Assembly (NCBI GenBank): GCA_021798135.1
Contig: JAJZYI010000022.1
Coordinates: 1-20,699, forward strand
Direction: 5' to 3'
DNA: 20,699 nt
Source: Actinomycetes bacterium
GTDB taxonomy: Bacteria; Actinomycetota; Acidimicrobiia; Acidimicrobiales; UBA8190
The first letter of the stretch is position 1. Every line of letters starts with the position of its first letter. This document shows positions 1 to 8,195 of the stretch, in pieces. Position numbers and translations under genes: made by a program. Under the pieces are notes generated by a model. It made no database searches. It saw only the letters and a program-made list of their open reading frames with translations, and was not told where the DNA came from.

Positions 1-1
1 C

Positions 2-793
2 GCGCCCGCCGCCGGTGGCGCCCAGCGCAGCGAGCTCGCACGCGGCGCCGCCCCGGTCGCACCCGGTCCGCCGGCGGGCGCGGCGCCCGCCATCGACCTG
101 GTCGGCGTCACCCGGCGGTTCACCACGCCCGGCGGCGTGGTGACGGCGCTCGACGGCGCCACCCTCGCGGTGCAGGCCGGCACCCTGGTCGTGGTGCTCG
201 GCCCATCCGGCAGCGGCAAGACGACCCTGCTCAACGTGGTCGGCGCGCTCGACACGCCGACCAGCGGCACCGTCACCGTCGCCGGCCGGATCGTGACCGG
301 CCTGGGCCGCGGCGCGCTGTTCGCCTACCGGCGCAGCACGGTCGCCTTCGTGTTCCAGGCCTTCAACCTGTTCCCCGAGCTCACCGCGATCGAGAACGTC
401 CGCTTCGGCGCCGAGGCAGCAGGACGCCGCGAGGCGGGAACCATCGCCCGGCGCACCCTGGTCGACGTCGGCCTCGGCGACCGGTTCGACCACTTCCCCC
501 ACGAGCTGTCGGGCGGCGAGCAGCAGCGGGTCGCCATCGCCCGAGCGCTGGCGACGGGCAACCCCGTCCTGCTGGCCGACGAGCCGACCGGGGAGCTGGA
601 CTTCCGCACCGGGGCGCAGGTCCTGAGCCTGCTGCAGGCCCGCGTGGCGCACGGCACCACCGTGCTGGTGGTCACCCACAACCGCGAGATCGCCCGCATG
701 GGCGACGTCGTCATCGAGCTGCACGGCGGTCGAGTCACCGCCGTGGGCCCACCACCCGGCGGCCGGGTCGACGCCGCCGAGCTGCACTGGTGA
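2..793 (+). CDS. ABC transporter ATP-binding protein, MacB/LolD-like (5' partial)
   Basis: Nucleotide-binding subunit expected to energise the FtsX-type permease directly downstream. Numbered from the GTG at 137, it shows Walker A GPSGSGKTT (22-30), Q-loop Gln74, signature LSGGEQQ (124-130), Walker B LLADEP with catalytic Glu149, D-loop GELD and switch His181, so all catalytic elements are present. The frame is open without a stop back to base 2. The conserved first strand and A-loop region (IDLVGVTRRF, from base 92) lies before the GTG at 137, and no ATG, GTG or TTG is in frame between base 2 and 136. The true start is therefore outside the window and 137 is only an internal codon. The upstream in-frame part is Ala/Pro-rich. 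The stop lies 3 bases before the next gene, indicating one operon. Substrate unknown; family assignment (MacB/LolD/FtsE type) is firm, finer class is not. Confidence 0.93.
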   Translation, partial: APAAGGAQRSELARGAAPVAPGPPAGAAPAIDLVGVTRRFTTPGGVVTALDGATLAVQAGTLVVVLGPSGSGKTTLLNVVGALDTPTSGTVTVAGRIVTGLGRGALFAYRRSTVAFVFQAFNLFPELTAIENVRFGAEAAGRREAGTIARRTLVDVGLGDRFDHFPHELSGGEQQRVAIARALATGNPVLLADEPTGELDFRTGAQVLSLLQARVAHGTTVLVVTHNREIARMGDVVIELHGGRVTAVGPPPGGRVDAAELHW

Positions 794-796
794 CCG

Positions 797-3226
797 GTGG
801 GTCCTGCGTTCTGGCTCCGGTGGTCGTGGCGTGACCTGCGGCGGCGCGCCCCCCAGGTGCTGGCCATCGCCGCCATCGTCGCCCTGGGGTCCGGCGTCTA
901 CTCGGGCCTGGGCAGCACGTCGGCGTGGCGGACCGCGTCGCTCGACGCGACCTTCGAGCGGCTGCACGCCGACGCCGTCCAGGTCGCCACGGTGGCCGGC
1001 GTGGCCGTTCCCGCCGACGACCTGCTGGCCGCCGTGCGCAGCGCCGGCGGCGACGACCTGGCCGCGGCCGACGTCCGGCTGATCAGCACGCTCCCGGTGC
1101 GCGCCGGCCCCGGCGGGCGGATCCCGGCGGCCGGCGTCCTCGTCGGCGTCGACCTGGCCCGGGGCGTCGCCGTCGACCAGTGGTCGGTGGTCGCCGGGCG
1201 CACCATCGGGCGGGCCGACGCCGGAGGCAGCGACGTGCTCCTCGACCAGCACTTCGCCCACCAGCACCACCTCCCCCCGACGGGCGTGCTCACGATCGCC
1301 GGCACGACCGTCCGCTACGTCGGCACCGCCCTGGAGCCCGAGTACCTGAACACCACCGTGCCGGTCGGCACGACCCTCCAGGGGGCGCAGACCCGTGCCG
1401 TGGTCTACGCCCCCATCACCCTGGTGCAGCACCTGACCGGCCAGCCCGGGATGGCCAACGACGTCGCGGTGACGCTCCGGCGGGGAGCCGCAGCCGCCGT
1501 CGTCGCCCAGCGGCTGGCCGCCGGCGTCGAGCGGGACCTGCCGGGCACCGCCGTGACGGTGACGATCCGGAGCGACGACCCCCTCACCCGGGCGCTGTAC
1601 GACGAGGTGTCGAGCGAGCAGCGGGTCTTCGACGTGTTCGCCCTCCTCATCCTGGCCGGAGCCGGCTTCGCCACCTTCAGCCTGACGCGCCGCGCCGTGG
1701 AGGCCCAACGTCGGGACATCGGCATCGCCATGGCGCTCGGCGTCACACCGCGACGCATCGCCACGCGCCCGGCCATCATGGCGACCGCCATCGGCGCCCT
1801 GGGCGTGGGCCTCGGCGCCGTGGCCGGCTGGGCGATCGGCCAGATCGTCCTCGGCATCATCCGCGTCCAGCTGCCGCTGCCCGTCTGGCGGACACCATGG
1901 CAGACCGGCCTGTTCGTGCAGGCCGCGGCGCTCGGCGTCGCCGTCCCGCTGGCCGGGTGCGCCTACCCCGTCTGGCGAGCCGTGCGGGTGGCACCCGTCG
2001 ACGCGTTGCTGCCACCGCACCTGCGGGGCCGCCGGCACCGAGCGGTGACGGCCCTGCGCCGCCTCCACCTGCCCGGGTCCACGCTCACCCAGGCGCCGGT
2101 GCGCCGGATCACCATCGCCCCTGCCCGCTCGGTGACGACCGTGCTGGCGGTGGGCCTGATCCTCGCCCCGTTGATGGCCGCGCTGGCCACGACCGACTCG
2201 GCAACCACGACCATCGACGCCGGCACCAGGTTCCTGTCCGGCTCGCGCCGCGACAGCCTGCTGGTGACGCTCACCGCCTACCAGCCTGCCACCGCGCCGA
2301 TGGTCACCGCCATCACCGGCTCACCGCTGGTCGGGGCCAGCGCGCTCAGCCTCGGCACGGGCGGCACGCTCATGCACGGCAGCGAGTCGGTCGACGTCGC
2401 GATCGAGATGACCGACCTGTCCGACCCGCTGGCCGTGCCCGCGCCCGTGGCAGCTGCCCACCCCCAGCCCGGTGGCATCGTCATCTCCGCCAAGGCCGCA
2501 GCCGATCTCGGCGTGCGGGCCGGTGACCGCGTGCTGCTACGCCACCCGTTCGCCCAGGGCACGGGCTTCCGCTTCGTCACGACGGCCCTGCCGGTCCGGG
2601 CGACGGTGCCGAGCCCGTTCCGTTTCGTCGCCTACATGGACCGCGCCGACGAGCCGCTGATGGGGGTGCAGGACATCGTCGACACGGCCGTGGCGGTGCC
2701 GCGTGCCGGGGTGAGCGTCGACCGGCTGCAACGGGAGCTGGCCTCGCTGCCCGGCGTAGCGAGCGCGCTCCCGGTCAGCGCGATCGAAGGGACGATCCGC
2801 AGCATCCTCGCTCTCGTGACCAACCTGTTCGTCGTGCTGCAGGTCGTGATCGGGCTGCTGGCGTTCCTGGTGGCCTACAACAGCAGCACCGCCAGCAGTG
2901 AGGAGCGCACCCGCGAGCACGCCACCATGCTCGCCTACGGCGTACCCGTCGCCCGAGTCGTGCTCGCCGGGGCTGCCGAGAGCGTGCTGCTCGGCCTCGC
3001 CGGCGTGGGCGTCGGGCTCGGACTGGGCGTGCTGGTGCTGGCCTGGGTGCTCAGCACGGTGTTCCCCGCGGCGGTGCCGCAACTGTCCGTGACGGCCTCG
3101 GTTGCCACGTGGTCCTACGGGGTCACGGCACTCATCGGCATCGCCGCCGCCGCCAGCGCGCCGGTGCTCGTCACCCGACGCCTGCGCCACATCGACCTGC
3201 CTGGGACGCTCCGCCACGTGGAGTGA
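797..3226 (+). CDS. ABC transporter permease with two FtsX domains
   Basis: Membrane partner of the preceding ATPase. The 809 residues form a duplicated (1+3)x2 membrane layout: TM1 about 20-38, a large extracytoplasmic domain about 40-275, an FtsX-type trio about 278-296, 326-355 and 371-390, then a second single TM near 440-460, a second outside domain and a final trio ending near residue 795. The cytoplasmic loop EAQRRDIGIAMALGVTPRR (302-320) is the typical coupling region of FtsX/MacB permeases, and a second copy (ERTREHATMLAYGVPVARVV) lies near the C-terminus. The GTG start is 3 bases after the ATPase stop, with no strong ribosome-binding site of its own, which suggests translational coupling. 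Proteins of this type move lipids, peptides or drugs, or act as mechanotransducers. The substrate cannot be read from sequence. Confidence 0.92.
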   Translation: MGPAFWLRWSWRDLRRRAPQVLAIAAIVALGSGVYSGLGSTSAWRTASLDATFERLHADAVQVATVAGVAVPADDLLAAVRSAGGDDLAAADVRLISTLPVRAGPGGRIPAAGVLVGVDLARGVAVDQWSVVAGRTIGRADAGGSDVLLDQHFAHQHHLPPTGVLTIAGTTVRYVGTALEPEYLNTTVPVGTTLQGAQTRAVVYAPITLVQHLTGQPGMANDVAVTLRRGAAAAVVAQRLAAGVERDLPGTAVTVTIRSDDPLTRALYDEVSSEQRVFDVFALLILAGAGFATFSLTRRAVEAQRRDIGIAMALGVTPRRIATRPAIMATAIGALGVGLGAVAGWAIGQIVLGIIRVQLPLPVWRTPWQTGLFVQAAALGVAVPLAGCAYPVWRAVRVAPVDALLPPHLRGRRHRAVTALRRLHLPGSTLTQAPVRRITIAPARSVTTVLAVGLILAPLMAALATTDSATTTIDAGTRFLSGSRRDSLLVTLTAYQPATAPMVTAITGSPLVGASALSLGTGGTLMHGSESVDVAIEMTDLSDPLAVPAPVAAAHPQPGGIVISAKAAADLGVRAGDRVLLRHPFAQGTGFRFVTTALPVRATVPSPFRFVAYMDRADEPLMGVQDIVDTAVAVPRAGVSVDRLQRELASLPGVASALPVSAIEGTIRSILALVTNLFVVLQVVIGLLAFLVAYNSSTASSEERTREHATMLAYGVPVARVVLAGAAESVLLGLAGVGVGLGLGVLVLAWVLSTVFPAAVPQLSVTASVATWSYGVTALIGIAAAASAPVLVTRRLRHIDLPGTLRHVE

Positions 3227-3511
3227 CGTTCTGCCGGGGCACCGGCGGTGGCCGCCCCTGCACCGCGCCACCGGCAGCATGCTCGCGCCGGACGCCCACG
3301 CCGCCTCGGCCCGGGCGGCACGACGGCCGGGCGACGCGGGCCGACACCGGCCCTGTCGCCGGCGCGCTGCCGCCGTCCGGGCGCCTCCGGGCGGTTCCCG
3401 GGGCCGCGTAGCGTCGGCCCAGGTCGGCGGGGTGCGCGCACCCGCCACGGTCACCGCGGGCCGGAGAAGGTTGCGACCGCCGGTGCCTTGCTGCTAAGCA
3501 CTCGGTCCATT
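3227..3511. other. Intergenic leader with no gene seen
   Basis: This is the gap between the permease stop and the NlpC/P60 start. Open frames here are uninterrupted only because of the high GC content, and they lack a ribosome-binding site or recognisable protein. I looked for the conserved cores of a ydaO-type (c-di-AMP) riboswitch, which often precedes NlpC/P60 genes in actinomycetes, and did not find them. The only candidate signal is the weak promoter at 3471-3500. Confidence 0.5.
3471..3500 (+). promoter_or_regulatory. Possible promoter of the NlpC/P60 gene
   Basis: TTGCGA (3471-3476) and TAAGCA (3495-3500) are separated by 18 bp and would start transcription a few bases before the GTG at 3512, giving a nearly leaderless mRNA. 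The -10 lacks the final T of the consensus, so this is a weak call. Confidence 0.3.
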
Positions 3512-4633
3512 GTGACGGACGACGAGTGTCCCTCGATCGGACGGACTGGCCGCAAGGCCGCACCGCTGCGGCGGTGGACCGGGCTCATCGCCGCGGTCGT
3601 CACGGTCGCCGGCACGGTGGCCCTCACCGGCGCCGGCCAGGCCGTCGCCGACCCGCTGGCGTCGGCAAAGGCGCAGGCTGCAGCCGTGAATGCCAAGCTC
3701 CAGGCCGAGGGCACCCAGCTCGACATCGCCACGCAGCGGTTCGACGCCGCCCAGCAGCAGGTCCAGTCACTGCAGCAGCGCGGCGCCCAGCTGCAGTCGC
3801 AGATCGCCGCCACCCAGCAGCAGGTGGGCGCGGTGCAAGCTCGCCTGCGGGCCCAGGCCCTGCAGGCGTACATGTCGGGCAGCGGGGGCACGAGCGGGCT
3901 CAGCGCCCTCTTCTCGTCGAGCGGCGAGCAGGCGTCCGCGAGCCAGGAGTACCGCACCGTGGCCGACGGTACCCTGGCTGGGACCATCGACCAGCTCCGG
4001 CGGGCCCAGACCCTGCTCACGTCGGAGGAGCACGCCCTCAAGGCCAACGAGGCGGCGGCTCAGGCCGCCGTGGACGCCGCCAGTGCAGCCCGCCAGGCCG
4101 CCCAGGCCGCCCTCGACGCCCAGCGCAGCCTGCTGGCCGGCCTGAACAGCCACATCGCCTCGCTGGTGGCGCAGCAGCAGGCCCAGCAGCGCGCCGCCCA
4201 GGCCGCGGCGTTCCGGGCCGCGGTCACCGCCAGCGTCGTGTCGAGTCCCGCCGGCGCCCCCAGCCTGCCCGCCGCGGGCGGCGCGGCCACCGCCATCGCC
4301 GCGGCGGAGAGCCAGCTCGGCGTCCCGTACCGGTGGGGCGGCGAGACGCCCGGCGTCGGGTTCGACTGCTCGGGTCTGACGCAGTGGGCATGGGGACGCG
4401 CCGGCGTGTCGCTGCCACGGACCGCGCAGGGGCAGTACGACGCCATCCAGCACATCCCGCTCTCCGCTCTGCAGCCTGGTGACCTGGTCTTCTGGGACGA
4501 CGGCACGAGCTCGGTGCAGCACGTCGGGATGTACGTGGGCAACGGCGAGGTCATCCATGCCCCGCAGACCGGACAGACCGTCAGCTACGCCCCGATCTGG
4601 ACGTACGGCCTGGTCGGCGCCGGTCGCCCCTGA
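3512..4633 (+). CDS. Secreted NlpC/P60 peptidoglycan endopeptidase with coiled-coil stalk
   Basis: Predicted cell-wall hydrolase of 373 residues (RipA/CwlO type), which cleaves peptide stems in peptidoglycan. The N-terminus has Arg/Lys residues, a hydrophobic stretch (about 24-44) and an AVA-DP cleavage-like site near 46-47, which is a signal peptide. Residues about 50-240 are Gln/Ala-rich heptad-like coiled coil, as in actinobacterial NlpC proteins where this part inhibits or positions the enzyme. The C-terminal NlpC/P60 domain (about 258-373) has the triad in order: Cys286 in FDCSGLTQWAW, His337 in VQHVGMYVG and His349 in EVIHAP. GTG 3512 was chosen because it gives a proper signal peptide; the frame extends upstream, but that part is low-complexity and has no better start. 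No clear Shine-Dalgarno lies close by. The stop codon is the first three bases of a 17-bp tandem repeat. Confidence 0.9.
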   Translation: MTDDECPSIGRTGRKAAPLRRWTGLIAAVVTVAGTVALTGAGQAVADPLASAKAQAAAVNAKLQAEGTQLDIATQRFDAAQQQVQSLQQRGAQLQSQIAATQQQVGAVQARLRAQALQAYMSGSGGTSGLSALFSSSGEQASASQEYRTVADGTLAGTIDQLRRAQTLLTSEEHALKANEAAAQAAVDAASAARQAAQAALDAQRSLLAGLNSHIASLVAQQQAQQRAAQAAAFRAAVTASVVSSPAGAPSLPAAGGAATAIAAAESQLGVPYRWGGETPGVGFDCSGLTQWAWGRAGVSLPRTAQGQYDAIQHIPLSALQPGDLVFWDDGTSSVQHVGMYVGNGEVIHAPQTGQTVSYAPIWTYGLVGAGRP

Positions 4634-4715
4634 GGACCCGGCGCCCCTGAGGACCCGGCGCCCCTGAGGACCCGGCGCCCCTGAGGACCCGGCGCCCCTG
4701 AGGACCCGGCGCCCC
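4631..4715. repeat. 17-bp tandem repeat, 5 perfect copies
   Basis: Unit TGAGGACCCGGCGCCCC, at 4631, 4648, 4665, 4682 and 4699, without a single mismatch. The first TGA is the stop codon of the NlpC/P60 gene. Because 17 is not a multiple of three, the TGAs of the first three copies fall in all three forward frames. Each unit contains the self-complementary GGCGCC. The array ends 55 bp before the reductase start at 4770. Confidence 0.97.
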
Positions 4716-4769
4716 CGAGGAGGGTCCGCCGTGCCAGGGTGGTGGGCCCGAACCCGAGGAGGGACGCCC

Positions 4770-5750
4770 ATGACGACGATGCCGTACCGCCGGATGGGGC
4801 GGACCGGGCTGCAGCTGAGCGTGCTGTCGTTCGGCTCGTGGGTGACGTTCGGCGACCAGCTGGACGTCGGGCTGGCCGCCGAGTGCCTGGCGGCGGCCCG
4901 TGACGCCGGCGTCAACTTCTTCGACAACGCCGAGGCCTACGCCGGCGGGGAGTCCGAGCGGATCATGGGCCAGGCCCTCGCACGCCTCGGCTGGCCGCGC
5001 CGCAGCTTCGTGGTGTCGACCAAGCTCTTCTGGGGCATCCACGGGGGCGTCAACATGCAGCAGACGCTCAACCGCAAGTACCTGTCGCAGGCCATCGCCG
5101 GGTCGCTCGAGCGCTTCGGCCTCGACTTCGTGGACCTGGTGTTCTGCCACCGCCCCGACCCCGACACGCCGATCGAGGAGACGGTGTGGACCATGTCCGA
5201 GATGGTGTCGAGGGGCCAGGCGCTGTACTGGGGGACCTCCGAGTGGTCCGCCGACCAGATCCAGGCGGCGTGGGACGTCGCCGAGCGCCACCACCTCCAC
5301 AAGCCCGTCGTGGAGCAGCCCCAGTACAACCTGCTGTGGCGCCGCCGCGTCGAGCGCGAGTACGCCCGGCTGTACGACGACATCGGGCTCGGGCTCACCA
5401 CGTGGAGCCCGCTGGCCTCGGGCCTGCTCGCCGGCAAGTACCTCGACGGCGTGCCCGAGGGCAGCCGGGCCGGCCTGCCCGGCTACGAGTGGCTCCGGTC
5501 CCTGCTCACCGACCCCGGCCGCAACGACGCCGTGCGGTCGCTGGCCGAGGTGGCCCGCGACCTCGACTGCACCGTCGCCCAGCTGGCCATCGCCTGGTGC
5601 GCCCGGAACCCCCGGGTGTCGACCGTGATCACGGGAGCGAGCCGGCCGGAGCAGGTCTCGGAGAACATGGCGGCGCTCGAGGTGCTGGAGCTCCTGGACG
5701 ACGCCACGGCCCGAGCCGCCGAGGAGCGGACCGCCGCGGTCGCCCACTGA
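4770..5750 (+). CDS. Aldo/keto reductase, AKR6/Kv-beta-like
   Basis: NAD(P)H-dependent cytosolic oxidoreductase that reduces aldehydes or ketones. The 326 residues begin with the typical MPYRRMGRTGLQLSVLSFGS strand. The catalytic tetrad can be read as Asp52 and Tyr57 (NFFDNAEAY), Lys85 (VSTKLFWG) and His127 (FCHRPDPDTP). The STKLFWG motif and overall pattern resemble the AKR6 group (potassium-channel beta subunits and bacterial relatives such as YghZ). The C-terminal ARNPRVSTVITGAS segment is the usual cofactor-binding region. ATG 4770 was chosen over upstream starts because GAGGAGGG (4756-4763) lies 6 bases before it. It converges on the TetR gene across a hairpin at 5790-5815. The physiological substrate is unknown; the nearby aldehyde dehydrogenase hints at aldehyde handling. 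Confidence 0.92.
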   Translation: MTTMPYRRMGRTGLQLSVLSFGSWVTFGDQLDVGLAAECLAAARDAGVNFFDNAEAYAGGESERIMGQALARLGWPRRSFVVSTKLFWGIHGGVNMQQTLNRKYLSQAIAGSLERFGLDFVDLVFCHRPDPDTPIEETVWTMSEMVSRGQALYWGTSEWSADQIQAAWDVAERHHLHKPVVEQPQYNLLWRRRVEREYARLYDDIGLGLTTWSPLASGLLAGKYLDGVPEGSRAGLPGYEWLRSLLTDPGRNDAVRSLAEVARDLDCTVAQLAIAWCARNPRVSTVITGASRPEQVSENMAALEVLELLDDATARAAEERTAAVAH

Positions 5751-5789
5751 CCGCCGGCAGCCACGGAACCGCCACCGGGCAGCGTCACC

Positions 5790-5815
5790 GACCTGCGAGG
5801 GCGGTCCTCGCGGTC
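5790..5815. terminator. Bidirectional hairpin between convergent genes
   Basis: GACC-T-GCGAGG, loop GCGGT, CCTCGC-GGTC: a 4+6-bp stem with one bulged T and a 5-nt loop. It lies 40 bp after the reductase stop and its right arm overlaps the TetR stop codon (5814-5816), so it could stop transcription from both sides. There is no T-run, as is common in GC-rich actinomycetes. Confidence 0.5.
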
Positions 5816-6479
5816 AGTCGCGGGCGGCGGCGTCCGCCGGGACGGCGGCAGCGACGGCTGCCGCCTGCTCGCGGTACCAGGCGGGCAGGTCCTCGGGCGG
5901 GAGCACGGCGGCGACCGCGGCGACGACGACCTGCTCGCACAGCATGACGAGCTGCTGTCGCCGCATGGTGCGGTGCGCCATCCAGTGCAGCACCGTCTCC
6001 TCGCAGAACGCCAGCCAGCCGCGCACGGCGGTCCGCACCTCGGGGCGGCCGCCGGCGTCGCCGAGGACCCGGCACACCCGGCCGGCGACCTTGTCGCGGT
6101 GGTCCTCGAAGATGGCGTGCAGGTCCGGGTCGGCGCCCGCCGACCCGCGCACCAGGGCGACGTACAGCTCGTGCTTGCGCTCGATGAACGACACGAAGGC
6201 CTCCAGGCCGAGCCGGAGCTGCTCCAGCGCCGGCAGCGTGTCGTCGGGATCGGTGGCCGTGAGTAGCTCGTCGGCAGCGGCCTGCACCACGGCCAGGTGG
6301 AACTCGCGCTTGGACGAGAAGTAGTGGAAGAGCAGGCCCCGCGAGATGCCGGCGGCCTCGGCGATGTCGTCCACGGCCACCTGGCTGGCCGGGCGGGCGC
6401 TGAGGATCTGCAGCCCGAGGGCGATGAGCTGCGCCCGGCGGTCCTGGGGGTCCAGGCGGACCCGGGGGCGCGACGCCAT
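5814..6479 (-). CDS. TetR/AcrR-family transcriptional regulator
   Basis: DNA-binding repressor of 221 residues, a normal length for the family. The N-terminal helix-turn-helix is clear: DDIAEAAGISRGLLFHYFSS (about 37-56), followed by the KREFHLAVV helix that begins the ligand domain. The C-terminal two thirds are helical and family-specific, with a Trp/His-rich segment (GWLAFCEETVLHWMAHRTM) that may line a ligand pocket. It probably responds to a small hydrophobic ligand, but which one cannot be read. A TAGGCT element six bases before the ATG suggests a leaderless transcript. It lies downstream of the aldehyde dehydrogenase on the same strand and converges with the reductase, so either or both could be targets; this is inference from position only. 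Confidence 0.93.
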   Translation of the reverse strand: MASRPRVRLDPQDRRAQLIALGLQILSARPASQVAVDDIAEAAGISRGLLFHYFSSKREFHLAVVQAAADELLTATDPDDTLPALEQLRLGLEAFVSFIERKHELYVALVRGSAGADPDLHAIFEDHRDKVAGRVCRVLGDAGGRPEVRTAVRGWLAFCEETVLHWMAHRTMRRQQLVMLCEQVVVAAVAAVLPPEDLPAWYREQAAAVAAAVPADAAARD

Positions 6480-6485
6480 GGCCCG

Positions 6486-6491
6486 AGCCTA
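6486..6491 (-). promoter_or_regulatory. -10 element of a probable leaderless TetR promoter
   Basis: TAGGCT on the minus strand fits the actinobacterial TANNNT consensus and sits 6 bases before the ATG at 6479, the spacing expected when transcription starts at the start codon. There is no Shine-Dalgarno sequence before this gene and no clear -35. Confidence 0.45.
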
Positions 6492-6637
6492 CCGGATCCG
6501 CGTTGTTGAGCTCGGTTCAGTACTCCCCGGTGCCGCTCGCCCGGACGCCACCGTGCCCGGCTTCCCTCACCTGCTCGCGGCAGGGGGGTCCGGGCACCGG
6601 CACCGGTCACGCCCCGGTCGCCCTCGCGATCGAGGCG

Positions 6638-6670
6638 CAGGTCGGGTGCAGGTCGGGTGCCCGTCGGGTG
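6638..6670. repeat. 11-bp direct repeat, 3 copies
   Basis: CAGGTCGGGTG at 6638 and 6649, then CCCGTCGGGTG at 6660 (two mismatches). It lies in the 291-bp gap between the dehydrogenase stop and the TetR start. I see no gene in this gap. Confidence 0.85.
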
Positions 6671-6730
6671 CGCTCCGGGCGCCGGACCGCGCCGGCGCGC
6701 CGGACGGCCTCGACGAGCGGGTGCCCGGGC

Positions 6731-6770
6731 GCCCGCCGACGTCCGCCGACATCCGCCGACATCCGCCGGC
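6731..6770. repeat. 10-bp tandem repeat, 4 copies, abutting a stop codon
   Basis: GCCCGCCGAC, GTCCGCCGAC, ATCCGCCGAC and ATCCGCCGGC follow each other without gaps. The array ends at 6770, immediately next to the aldehyde dehydrogenase stop codon (complement of 6771-6773), so it is the first 40 bases of that gene's 3' untranslated region. Confidence 0.9.
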
Positions 6771-8195
6771 TCACATGAACCGGCGGATGATCCGCTCCTT
6801 GCGCTCGTCGTAGGGCGGGTAGCTGAAGGACAGGTCCGGCCAGACGCCACGGCGGACCACGGACTTGCGGTGGCTCAGCTCCTCGAACCCGGCGCGGCCG
6901 TGGTAGGCGCCGAGGCCGCTCGGGCCGACGCCGCCGAACGGCAGCTCTGGGGCGATGAAGTGGTACATCACGTGGTTGAGGCAGACGCCGCCGGCCGTGG
7001 TGCCGCCGACGACCCGCTGCTGCGTCGCACGCGACTTCGAGAAGACGTAGAGCGCCAGCGGCTTGGGACGGTCGTTCACGAACGCCATGGCCTCGTCGAC
7101 GCCGTCCACCCGGACCACCGGCAGGATCGGGCCGAAGATCTCGTCCTGCATGATGGGCGCGTCGAGATCGGGGTCCACGACCACCGTCGGCTCCACCACG
7201 CGCTCCGCCGTGTCGACCGCCCCACCGGTCGCGACGGTGCCGCCTGCCGTCGCGAGCAGGCTGCGGAGGCGCTCGGCGTGCCGCTCGTTGACGATCCTGG
7301 TGCGGGTGGCGGCCGGGTCGGGCCCCTGCAGGGAGCCCATCGCCTGCACCACGCGGTCGACGAAGGCGTCGGCCACCTGGCGGTCGACCAGCACGTAGTC
7401 GGGGGCGATGCAGGTCTGCCCGGCGTTCAGCAGCTTGCCCCAGGCCACCCGCCTGGCCGCCACGTCGAGGTCGGCGTCGGCCGCGACCACGACCGGGCTC
7501 TTGCCGCCGAGCTCCAGCGTGACCGAGGCGAGGTGCCTGGCCGCCGCGGCCATCACCGTCCGGCCCACGGTGGTGCTCCCGGTGAAGAAGACGTGGTCGA
7601 AGGGCTGCTCCAGCAGCTCGGTGGACACGTCGACGGCCCCCTCCACCACCGTCACCGCCTCCTCGTCCAGGTACCGGGGGACCAGCCGGGCCAGTGCGGC
7701 CGAGGTGGTGGGCGTCAGCTCCGACGGCTTCACCACCACGGCGTTGCCCGCCGCCAGCGCGGTCGCCAGGGGGATGAGCGCCAGGTTGACCGGGTAGTTC
7801 CACGGTGAGATCACCAGCACGGTCCCGAGCGGCTCGGGCACGGTCCACGCTGCGCCCGGCATGTTGGCGATCCCGGGCCACGACCAGCGCGGTCGGGCCC
7901 ACCGGCGGAGGTTGTGCCGCAGGTGGGCGGCCTCGGCGGCGACCGGAGCGAGATCCGCCAGCCACGCCTCGACCCGGGGCTTGCCGAAGTCGTCGGCCAT
8001 GGCGTGCAGCAACTCGTCCTCGCCCTCGCGCACCAGCGCCCGCAGGGCGCGGAGCTGCTCGGCGCGCCACGACAGCGGCCGGGTGCGCCCCGAGCGGTAG
8101 GCGGCGCGGGCCCTGGCGAACGCGGCTGCGGGCACGCTGGCCGCAGCGCTCGTCCCGGTGGCCCGGCTCGTCTCGGACGGTGCGGTGTCGACCAT
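6771..8195 (-). CDS. Aldehyde dehydrogenase, class 3-like (fatty/coniferyl aldehyde type)
   Basis: NAD(P)+-dependent oxidation of aldehydes to acids. The 474 residues carry Asn133 in SPWNYPVN, Lys156 in VVKPSE, the cofactor loop FFTGSTTVGR (204-212), general base Glu228 in ELGGKSP, and nucleophile Cys262 in NAGQTCIAPDYVLV. EIFGPILPVV and LPFGGVGPSGLGAYHG complete the pattern. The GQTCIAPDYVLV and PSGLGAYHG motifs and the short length point to the ALDH3 branch, which includes fatty aldehyde and coniferyl aldehyde dehydrogenases. ATG 8195 was chosen because GAGGGAGG lies just upstream and the open frame beyond it is low-complexity. It precedes TetR on the same strand with a 291-bp gap, so co-transcription is possible but not assured. 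Substrate is inferred only to subfamily level. Confidence 0.94.
   Translation of the reverse strand: MVDTAPSETSRATGTSAAASVPAAAFARARAAYRSGRTRPLSWRAEQLRALRALVREGEDELLHAMADDFGKPRVEAWLADLAPVAAEAAHLRHNLRRWARPRWSWPGIANMPGAAWTVPEPLGTVLVISPWNYPVNLALIPLATALAAGNAVVVKPSELTPTTSAALARLVPRYLDEEAVTVVEGAVDVSTELLEQPFDHVFFTGSTTVGRTVMAAAARHLASVTLELGGKSPVVVAADADLDVAARRVAWGKLLNAGQTCIAPDYVLVDRQVADAFVDRVVQAMGSLQGPDPAATRTRIVNERHAERLRSLLATAGGTVATGGAVDTAERVVEPTVVVDPDLDAPIMQDEIFGPILPVVRVDGVDEAMAFVNDRPKPLALYVFSKSRATQQRVVGGTTAGGVCLNHVMYHFIAPELPFGGVGPSGLGAYHGRAGFEELSHRKSVVRRGVWPDLSFSYPPYDERKERIIRRFM

Noticed and set aside
137..142. GTG codons at 137 or 140 as start of the ABC ATPase
   Set aside because: They would remove the conserved first strand and aromatic loop before Walker A, and the frame is open to the window edge, so the start must be upstream.
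925..2526. A 533-residue frame inside the permease gene
   Set aside because: It is Arg/Gly/Pro-rich with no domain pattern, while the other frame has all FtsX features.
3227..3511. c-di-AMP (ydaO-type) riboswitch before the NlpC/P60 gene
   Set aside because: It is a known association in actinomycetes, but I could not find the conserved core segments in this gap.
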